Part shown: in pieces, positions 57,991-64,000 of the stretch
Numbering within the stretch: the first letter of the stretch is position 1
Layout: every line of letters starts with the position of its first letter
Assembly (NCBI RefSeq): GCF_002355435.1
Contig: NZ_AP017313.1
Coordinates: forward strand, 4,712,001 to 4,776,000
Source: Mucilaginibacter gotjawali
Lineage (GTDB): Bacteria; Bacteroidota; Bacteroidia; Sphingobacteriales; Sphingobacteriaceae
Direction of reading: 5' to 3'
Length of the DNA: 64,000 nt
Program-made: the position numbers and the translations under genes
The notes under the pieces: generated by a model
Told to the model about the DNA's origin: nothing
The model's input: only the letters and a program-made list of their open reading frames with translations
The model's database searches: none

Positions 57991-58211
57991 AGTTATACAA
58001 TTATTTAATTTTTAGAAATAAATTTAAGTCCCGACTTCGCCGGGCTGGTCTGCCTCCCATTCCTCATCAATTATGCCAAGCAAAAATATCCGCCCTAATT
58101 GACATATAAATGCTGTTTTATTGTCAGATTTTTCAGTTTTTCAGTTTTAACTTAATATTACCTTAAAACTGAAATGCCATCGTGTCAGTAAGATTTTTTT
58201 AAAGCAGGGGC

Positions 58212-58251
58212 AAAAAAATAGCCCCATCTCAACAGAAATTGGGACGGGGCC
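58212..58251 (-). terminator. Terminator of the lptE-secG transcript
   Basis: Minus strand GCCCCGTC, loop about 14 nt, GATGGGGC followed by TATTTTTTTG. It lies 24 bp after the secG stop and separates secG from groESL. Confidence 0.8.
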
Positions 58252-58274
58252 ATTTAATATATTTTTATAAAACC

Positions 58275-58637
58275 TTACTTTCCCTTTTGAGCGGGAGCAG
58301 GCTGATTGTTTGCAGGAGTTTGTGCAGGAAAACTTACAGGGGCTGCAGCAGGAGTAACCGGTTTTGAAGCGCCTTCTGTTTGCTCTTTAAATTTGTTTAC
58401 GGTTGTTTGCGTACCGCCCTTAACGGCCACATTAATGGCCATCGATAATACGATAAGAATGATAGCAAGTCCCCAGGTTCCTTTTTCAAGGAAATCACCG
58501 GTTTTTTGAACGCCCATCAGTTGCGATGAACTTGAAAAATTTGACGATAAACCGCCGCCTTTAGGGTTTTGTATCAATACGATCAGTACTAATAACACAC
58601 AAACGATGATCGCGATGATCAGTAATAACTGGTACAT
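58275..58637 (-). CDS. secG: Preprotein translocase subunit SecG
   Basis: 120 residues. Two membrane helices (LLLIIAIIVCVLLVLIVLIQ and WGLAIILIVLSMAINVAV) separated by the conserved NPKGGGLSSNFSSSSQLMGVQKTGDFLEK loop, the SecG hallmark. The C-terminus is an Ala/Pro/Gln-rich extension common in Bacteroidota. Stabilises SecYEG during export. Located 9 bp after the TPR protein stop, so in the same transcript. Confidence 0.96.
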   Translation of the reverse strand: MYQLLLIIAIIVCVLLVLIVLIQNPKGGGLSSNFSSSSQLMGVQKTGDFLEKGTWGLAIILIVLSMAINVAVKGGTQTTVNKFKEQTEGASKPVTPAAAPVSFPAQTPANNQPAPAQKGK

Positions 58638-58646
58638 TATATTATA

Positions 58647-60452
58647 TTAATTGGTTTTCTTTTCTAACTGTTCTATTTTGTCTGCAAAGTAACGGCTTTT
58701 TTCCGGAAATCTCAACATCAATTTTTTATACGATGCGATAGCTTTATGATAAAGCATCTGGTCGGTATAAATGGCCGCCAGTGTTTCGGTTACCAGCTCG
58801 TCCCTGTCTTCCGAGCTTTTTTTCGCCTTGTTCTCATTATCCAGCTTATCACTGCTTTGGGGCCTGATCTGGGGCTCTTCTTTTATAAAGCGCTCAATGA
58901 TCACATGTTCCTTACGTTTAATGTCATAGGGGGCCTTTGGCGGCGCCGCACTTTTGTCCAGGTCGTCAACAGTAGTAATATGAAAAATATTCTCAAAATA
59001 CTGCTGCTGCAGTTCGTCTGTAAGTTTTTTAGGCCTTTTGCCTGGCTGGGTATTGGCGGCCGGTGGCTTTACATACGGCTGGTAAACTGCCGAATGCTCT
59101 TTACGCGTTTTATCCAGCCACCACAAAAAAGAATAAGGTAGTTTTTCGTCGTTGTATTTTGATACGTCTATTTGTTCGGCGTCGGCTTGCCCGTTAGCAG
59201 CGGCCGTCGGCGCAGCTTGTTCCGCTTCCTCCTCTTCAGGGTCGGCATGCGCACCAAATTCCCTGTCAAATGAGAAAAAACTATCCCCCGTGGCGGGTTT
59301 ATAAGTGGACTGATCGCTAAAATGAATATTTTCTATCCCAACAATCTCGTCGTAAGTTTCATCAATATCTTCGTTTACAGGTTTCTCCGTTTCCTTCGTT
59401 GCCTGTTCTTTATGATGCTCTTCAGCAGGGAAGGCTTCGGGTTCAAACCGTTCCGTTTCGTCAATAATGGCAATGGGTTCAATATTTTCAGCCGTTTCTA
59501 TTTCAGCAACCGGCTCACCATTTTCGATGGACGCTTCTTCTTCAATTATCGCAATTGGTTCAATATTTTCAGTTGCTAATTCTTCATTTATTTCAGCAGC
59601 GGGTTCCGGAGCAGATGATTCAGGAGCAATAATGGTTACAGGCTCTTCCTGTGCCAAATGAATATCTTCAAAAATTTGGGGTGCTGATTCCGCCTCATTT
59701 TCTGCTATTTCCGGGCGAATAGCCTCTTCATGATTTTCATCACCAAAGTGCGGCTTCAAATGTGGTATTTCGCTTTCAGGGATGACTGATTCAATCAACT
59801 CATCCTTATTTTCAGCAAACGAATCTTCTATATGCTGCGTTAGCGGCGGCGCCTCCGTTACATTTGCAACAGCTTCAGGAATGAGTTGCGGCTCCCGTTC
59901 TTCAGCAGCAACATGCTCAACTGGTTCTATTCCGGGTTCTGCAATATCATGATTTTCGGCCGTTGGTTCATCGGGGTACGTAACTTCTTCATGCCCAGCA
60001 GCATATTCAGGTTCCGAAAAATGCCCCAATGGCGGCGATTCTATATCAACCAACTCAGCGGCATGATCGCCTGATTCTGCATGGATTTCGCTTTCCATTC
60101 CATTATACACCGGCAATCCAACATTTTTATCGCTAAAATGGGGTTCGCTTTGCTGAAAGCCGCCATTTATAGAAATACCGCTTTGTATAAATATCCGCTC
60201 CTCCGGTACGCCCGTAAAGCTGGAAGGCGCATTGATGAGTTTAAATAACGACTTCGGGTTAAAATAGGTGGAAGCCCGTTTTAAATTTTTCTCTTCGCTG
60301 GCATGTGCCAGCAATGCCTGTAAAATTCCGCTCTGTGGAAAATCATTCACCAGCCTTTGTAAATTATAGGCATATAAATGGGCATCATTTGCCGGATTGG
60401 CTAATAATGTCCATAAAAACTCATTCTGACTATTGTTTGAATATTGCTCCAC
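58647..60452 (-). CDS. Long acidic low-complexity protein with C-terminal TPR-like region
   Basis: 601 residues. N-terminal region about 1-75 is helical (FLWTLLANPANDAHLYAYNLQRLVNDFPQSGILQALLAHAS). The middle (about 110-430) is extremely Glu/Ala/Pro/Ile-rich with imperfect repeats (ENIEPIAIIEEE, ENIEPIAIIDET). The C-terminal part includes KLPYSFLWWLDKTRKEHSAVYQPYV and ends in a TPR-like pair (LAAIYTDQMLYHKAIASYKKLMLRFPEKSRYFADKIEQLEK). No signal peptide or membrane helix. The position between lptE and secG is conserved in Bacteroidota; function unknown. Confidence 0.8.
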   Translation of the reverse strand: MEQYSNNSQNEFLWTLLANPANDAHLYAYNLQRLVNDFPQSGILQALLAHASEEKNLKRASTYFNPKSLFKLINAPSSFTGVPEERIFIQSGISINGGFQQSEPHFSDKNVGLPVYNGMESEIHAESGDHAAELVDIESPPLGHFSEPEYAAGHEEVTYPDEPTAENHDIAEPGIEPVEHVAAEEREPQLIPEAVANVTEAPPLTQHIEDSFAENKDELIESVIPESEIPHLKPHFGDENHEEAIRPEIAENEAESAPQIFEDIHLAQEEPVTIIAPESSAPEPAAEINEELATENIEPIAIIEEEASIENGEPVAEIETAENIEPIAIIDETERFEPEAFPAEEHHKEQATKETEKPVNEDIDETYDEIVGIENIHFSDQSTYKPATGDSFFSFDREFGAHADPEEEEAEQAAPTAAANGQADAEQIDVSKYNDEKLPYSFLWWLDKTRKEHSAVYQPYVKPPAANTQPGKRPKKLTDELQQQYFENIFHITTVDDLDKSAAPPKAPYDIKRKEHVIIERFIKEEPQIRPQSSDKLDNENKAKKSSEDRDELVTETLAAIYTDQMLYHKAIASYKKLMLRFPEKSRYFADKIEQLEKKTN

Positions 60453-60472
60453 GTGCTGAAACTACGAATTGC

Positions 60473-61006
60473 TTACCAATTTGCAAAGGCCTTATTAAAA
60501 ATATCTTCTGTTAACTGTTTATTAATAGCTGCTATCAGGGTTTGTTCCTGTGTATTTATGTCGCCGCTGAAGTCCTGGTATTTGGTGAAAGACTCTTCAA
60601 AACTATCATTGTCTTTTTTCCCTTTTTCCAATAAGTTCTCATATTTTACCTTTACCGTAATAGTTAAACGGCTGGCCCCGGCTATGGGCGCCACATTGTT
60701 TGCCGTGGCATTGATAGATACCGGAGCGATGCTATAATCAGTAATAGCGCCAGACATAATAGCATCGGCCTCACCTTGTACCACAGCTAGCTTGGTTGTA
60801 TTACGGATCCGGGTTTTCAATGCTTCGGTAAAATTCGTACTCAGATTATTCACCACCAGTTGGGCATTGTTCTCAAAAAATTCAACCCTGATGGTTTTCA
60901 TATTGACCGGGATCGACGCGCCGCTTAATTTTAACGAATAACTGCACGATGAGCCAAGTAAAAACAAACCGATAACAACCAACAATAATCCGGGGATCCT
61001 TTTCAT
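60473..61006 (-). CDS. lptE: LptE family LPS-assembly lipoprotein
   Basis: 177 residues with SPII signal ending LFLLGSSC. Mature sequence CSYSLKLSGASIPVNMKTIRVEFFENNAQLVVNNLSTNFTEALKTRI matches the Bacteroidota LptE family, the plug protein of LptD that delivers LPS to the outer surface. It is 5 bp before the sigma-54 activator stop on the same strand in reading order (activator, lptE, TPR protein, secG). Confidence 0.86.
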   Translation of the reverse strand: MKRIPGLLLVVIGLFLLGSSCSYSLKLSGASIPVNMKTIRVEFFENNAQLVVNNLSTNFTEALKTRIRNTTKLAVVQGEADAIMSGAITDYSIAPVSINATANNVAPIAGASRLTITVKVKYENLLEKGKKDNDSFEESFTKYQDFSGDINTQEQTLIAAINKQLTEDIFNKAFANW

Positions 61007-61011
61007 CTCAA

Positions 61012-62250
61012 TTATAAATTTAACTCTTTTATTTTACGGTACAAAGTCCTTTCAGATATTCCCAGTTCGCTCGCGGCAAGTTTACGTTTCCCCTTATGCT
61101 TTTTCAATGCCTTGCGGATCAGGTCCGACTCCTTATCAACCAGCGAAAGTGATTCTTCAACCTCTTCTGCGTCATGCGTAATATTGTACGGATTGGTATT
61201 GATATTATTATTGGTAACGGGTTTTTGTAAAGTAAATTGCGGTTCGTGATTGCCAGGCATTTCAATATCCCTGTATAATTGGTTTATTGATTGCGCATTA
61301 CCTGAATGATTGATAGAAACACCCCCGTTTTCGATAATATCGGCCACCAATTTTTTCAACTCCACCATATCCCGTTTCATATCAAATAACACTTTGTATA
61401 AGATATCCCTTTCTGAAAAATCTTCCTTTTGCTGGTTATCCAGGCGCATAGGCAAATTTTTGCCGGTTTGTTCGGCCGGGATATAGGATAACAGGGTTTG
61501 AGCAGTGATAACGCGGTCACGCTCGAGCACGGCAAGCTGCTCGGCCATGTTTTTTAGCTGCCTGATGTTGCCCGGCCACGAATAATTGATAAGCACCTGT
61601 TGTGCTTCCTCATCCAGCTGTATAGGCGGTGTGCGGTATTTATCGGTAAAATCCGAAGTGAATTTTCTGAAAAGCAGGTAAACATCTTCTTTTCTGTCGC
61701 GCAACGGCGGGATACGTAAAGGCACAGTATTTAACCGGTAATACAAATCCTCCCTGAATTTACCGTTTTTTACAGCCTCGTAAACATCAACGTTGGTAGC
61801 CGCAATAACACGAACATTGGTTTTTTCAACCTTTGATGAACCTACTTTAATATACTGGCCTGATTCAAGCACCCTCAGTAAGCGGGCCTGTGTACCCAGG
61901 GGCATCTCGGCAATTTCATCCAAAAATATGGTGCCGCCATTCACGGTTTCAAAATACCCTTTACGTTCGCCAACGGCGCCGGTATAGGCGCCTTTTTCGT
62001 GGCCGAATAATTCTGAATCTATCGTCCCTTCGGGGATAGCCCCACAGTTTACTGCAATAAAGGGCCCATGTTTACGCGGGCTGATCTGGTGAATAATATG
62101 TGAAAACACCTCCTTACCGCTACCGCTTTCGCCGGTAATCAATACAGAAATATCCGTCGGTGCCACCTGTATGGCTATATTTATTGCCCGGTTAAGCAAT
62201 GGCGAACTGCCAATGATCCCGAAGCGTTGTTTTATTTCCTGTATCTCCAT
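61012..62250 (-). CDS. Sigma-54-dependent transcriptional activator without receiver domain
   Basis: 412 residues from ATG 62250 (MEIQEIKQRFGIIGSSPLL). AAA+ domain directly at the N-terminus: Walker A GESGSGKE, sigma-54 contact loop GAYTGA (Tyr replaces the usual Phe), Walker B GTIFLDEIAEM, arginine region FREDLYYRLN. Then a linker of about 90 residues and a Fis-type HTH (LAASELGISERTLYRKIKEL). No receiver or GAF sensor, so control must be by expression, partner or ligand. Conserved neighbour of lptE and miaB in this phylum. Confidence 0.92.
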   Translation of the reverse strand: MEIQEIKQRFGIIGSSPLLNRAINIAIQVAPTDISVLITGESGSGKEVFSHIIHQISPRKHGPFIAVNCGAIPEGTIDSELFGHEKGAYTGAVGERKGYFETVNGGTIFLDEIAEMPLGTQARLLRVLESGQYIKVGSSKVEKTNVRVIAATNVDVYEAVKNGKFREDLYYRLNTVPLRIPPLRDRKEDVYLLFRKFTSDFTDKYRTPPIQLDEEAQQVLINYSWPGNIRQLKNMAEQLAVLERDRVITAQTLLSYIPAEQTGKNLPMRLDNQQKEDFSERDILYKVLFDMKRDMVELKKLVADIIENGGVSINHSGNAQSINQLYRDIEMPGNHEPQFTLQKPVTNNNINTNPYNITHDAEEVEESLSLVDKESDLIRKALKKHKGKRKLAASELGISERTLYRKIKELNL

Positions 62251-62492
62251 GCGGTTAGAATCAAGAGTCAAGAATCAAGATTCAAGACAAAAATTTAAGT
62301 TTGAGGATTTAATTAAGAAATCCCCCTAATTAGCTAAGACTATTCAGTCTCAATTTTATTTTAAATTATCCCTGAATACAAAAATCATTTTTTGTATTTC
62401 AGATGTTAACGCCAAACAACTCTTCAGTTTTTCAGCATCTCCATATTTTCGGCGTTCACAAATCAGCAATTGGGTTTCTTTGACTCCTGGCT
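62251..62492. other. miaB - sigma-54 activator intergenic region
   Basis: 242 bp without a gene. It contains AATCAAGATTCAAGAC words (62262-62287) and a TTCTTTGACTCC/TGGCTCT stretch near 62475. No recognised operator or terminator. Confidence 0.4.
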
Positions 62493-63962
62493 CTAAACAA
62501 CTTTCCCGATCAGGGTAGCTGTTGTACTCCTGTCGATTAAAACGTTTACATACTGCCCCGGTTTATAATTTTCACCTACCGGGAAAACCACCATCGCGTT
62601 ATTATCACTTCTGCCGCAATAATCATTGTCTGATTTTTTTGAAAAGCCTTCGATCAAAACCTTTTGTACGGAACCAACCTGCGCCTGTAGCCGAGAGAAT
62701 GAGTATTGCTGTTGTTTGGCAACTACATCTTTCAGGCGCTGGCGTTTTACCGCGTCAGGGATATCGTCAGCATAACGTTTGGCTGCTAAAGTACCCGGGC
62801 GTTCGGAATACATAAACATATAGGCAAAGTCATACTGCACATAATCCATCATGCTTAAGGTATCCTGGTGTTCTTCATCCGTTTCGCTGCAAAACCCGGT
62901 GATCACATCGGTTGAAATGGCACATTCGGGGATGATCCTCCTGATCGCGTCGATCCTGTTGATATACCAGTCGCGGTCATACGTACGGTTCATCATTTCC
63001 AGCACACGGCTATTGCCCGATTGTACCGGCAGGTGGATATAGTTGCAAATATTATCGTGTTTTTTTATGGTGTACAGCACTTCGTCGGTAATATCCTTTG
63101 GGTGGGAAGTTGAAAAACGCACCCGCAGATCGGGATTGATCAAGGCAACCATTTCTAAAAGGTTGGCAAAGTTGACTTGCTGTATATCACCTAAACCCTC
63201 TGCTTTTTCTTCTTCCGGACTTTCGGACTTCCCGACTTTCGGACTTCCTCCCCATTTATACGAATCCACATTTTGCCCCAGCAAGGTAACCTCGCGGTAT
63301 CCCTGGTTAAACAAATCAGTACATTCTTTAACGATGGATTGCGGGTCGCGGCTGCGCTCGCGGCCACGTGTAAAAGGCACTACACAAAACGAACACATAT
63401 TATCGCAACCCCGCATAATTGATACGAAGGCATTAATACCATTGCTGTTAAGGCGTACCGGGCTTATATCCGCATAGGTTTCTTCCCGTGATAAAAGCAC
63501 ATTCACTGCTTTCTGTCCACTATCCACCTGGTCTATCAGGTTAGGCAGGTCGCGGTAAGCATCAGGGCCAACCACTACATCCACCAATTTTTCTTCTTCT
63601 AAAAACTTTGATTTTAAGCGTTCGGCCATGCAGCCAAGCACACCAACTACCAGTCCGGGGTTCTTCACCTTGGCAATGGTAAATTCGCGCAAGCGGTGAC
63701 GAACGCGCTGTTCAGCGTTTTCGCGGATAGAACAGGTATTGATAAATATCACGTCGGCAACATTAAAATCCGAAGTTGTTTCATATCCCTGATCCAGCAA
63801 AATAGAAGCTACTATCTCACTGTCAGAGAAATTCATGGCACAGCCATAACTTTCAATATAAAGTTTCCGGCCATTATTTTTTGCCTTTTTTGTTTCCAAT
63901 ACCAGGGCTTCTCCCTGCCTGCTTTCGTCGTGCACTTTATCTGCAATTGCCAGATCCATCAT
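62493..63962 (-). CDS. miaB: tRNA-2-methylthio-N6-dimethylallyladenosine synthase
   Basis: 489-residue radical-SAM methylthiotransferase modifying A37 of tRNAs. N-terminal UPF0004 domain (LYIESYGCAMNFSDSEIV, INTCSIRENAEQRV), radical-SAM site CDNMCSFCVVPFTRGRERSR (CxxxCxxC) and a C-terminal TRAM domain (VLIEGFSKKSDNDYCGRSDNN). At about residues 238-257 lies an unusual insert GGSPKVGKSESPEEEKAEG, encoded by TTCGGACTTCCCGACTTT words of an intergenic repeat family. The longer relatives lack a functional need for this loop, so activity is probably preserved. Start ATG 63962; ATG 63959 is the alternative. Confidence 0.96.
   Translation of the reverse strand: MMDLAIADKVHDESRQGEALVLETKKAKNNGRKLYIESYGCAMNFSDSEIVASILLDQGYETTSDFNVADVIFINTCSIRENAEQRVRHRLREFTIAKVKNPGLVVGVLGCMAERLKSKFLEEEKLVDVVVGPDAYRDLPNLIDQVDSGQKAVNVLLSREETYADISPVRLNSNGINAFVSIMRGCDNMCSFCVVPFTRGRERSRDPQSIVKECTDLFNQGYREVTLLGQNVDSYKWGGSPKVGKSESPEEEKAEGLGDIQQVNFANLLEMVALINPDLRVRFSTSHPKDITDEVLYTIKKHDNICNYIHLPVQSGNSRVLEMMNRTYDRDWYINRIDAIRRIIPECAISTDVITGFCSETDEEHQDTLSMMDYVQYDFAYMFMYSERPGTLAAKRYADDIPDAVKRQRLKDVVAKQQQYSFSRLQAQVGSVQKVLIEGFSKKSDNDYCGRSDNNAMVVFPVGENYKPGQYVNVLIDRSTTATLIGKVV
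63195..63248. repeat. TTTCGGACTTCC words inside the miaB frame
   Basis: TTCCGGACTTTCGGACTTCC, CGACTTTCGGACTTCC and preceding CTTCTTC words match intergenic chains at 17290-17322, 19271-19306 and 24144-24166. Here they stay in frame. Confidence 0.8.
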
Positions 63963-63982
63963 CTATATAAAAAATTGGTTTG

Positions 63983-63990
63983 CAAAAATA
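63983..63990 (-). promoter_or_regulatory. miaB -7 element
   Basis: The minus-strand TATTTTTG (complement of 63983-63990), 20 bp before the start codon. Any TTTG partner lies beyond the window. Confidence 0.45.
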
Positions 63991-64000
63991 CATAAAATTT

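Noticed and set aside
57991..58270. CIRCE or other heat-shock operator before groES
   Set aside because: TTAGCACTC-N9-GAGTGCTAA was looked for and not found; only TTTTTCAG words are present.

Overview
The window looks like the chromosome of a Bacteroidota member of the Sphingobacteriaceae, most likely Mucilaginibacter or a close relative. This rests on gene content and order (bamD-rpoZ-coaBC-porD, and miaB-sigma54 activator-lptE-TPR-secG-groES-groEL), on promoters of the Bacteroidota type (TTTG, about 19 nt, TAnnTTTG), on many SPII lipoproteins, and on an hsd cluster and protein families typical of that group. No phage, plasmid or CRISPR array is seen.

Layout. 1-4.4 kb: the end of a polysaccharide-synthesis operon (BcsB-like subunit, GT2 synthase with an N-terminal MshEN-like domain, GT-C membrane protein). 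4.5-5.3 kb: a small gene broken by an in-frame stop, and a DUF7660 gene. 5.35-11.35 kb: one complete rRNA operon on the minus strand (16S, tRNA-Ile, tRNA-Ala, 23S, 5S) with two tandem promoters and a terminator. 12-15.6 kb: bamD, rpoZ, coaBC, porD. 15.7-21.4 kb: a frameshifted lipoprotein gene, then a BlaI repressor with overlapping operators and two duplicated M56 (BlaR1-like) membrane peptidases whose C-terminal tails are built of repeats; this block separates porD from recN. 21.5-28.8 kb: recN, fabI, a carboxypeptidase-regulatory-domain protein, two lipoproteins and a PAS histidine kinase. 29.2-36.2 kb: a type I restriction-modification locus, hsdM-hsdS-(uracil-DNA-glycosylase-like gene)-hsdR. 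36.4-37.5 kb: a RAYT transposase surrounded by, and carrying inside its own reading frame, copies of its palindromic REP-like element. 37.9-47.5 kb: housekeeping genes (dcd, Gfo/Idh oxidoreductase, PhyH dioxygenase, phosphopantetheinyl transferase, lipB, two GDSL lipoproteins, class V aminotransferase, sdaA, small membrane proteins). 47.5-54.5 kb: RDD / SpoIIM / DUF4129 / DUF4350 / MoxR / DUF58 cluster. 54.6-64 kb: antitoxin-like orphan, MscS, groEL-groES, secG, a long acidic TPR protein, lptE, a sigma-54 activator and miaB.

The most striking structure is repeat ecology. Intergenic regions are full of chains of short degenerate words from several families, and some of these have become coding sequence: in miaB, in recN and above all in the RAYT gene. 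The best candidate for an under-described biological system is the DNA-glycosylase-like gene embedded in the type I restriction operon. Second come the paired M56 sensors with SPEWK-repeat tails behind one BlaI repressor.
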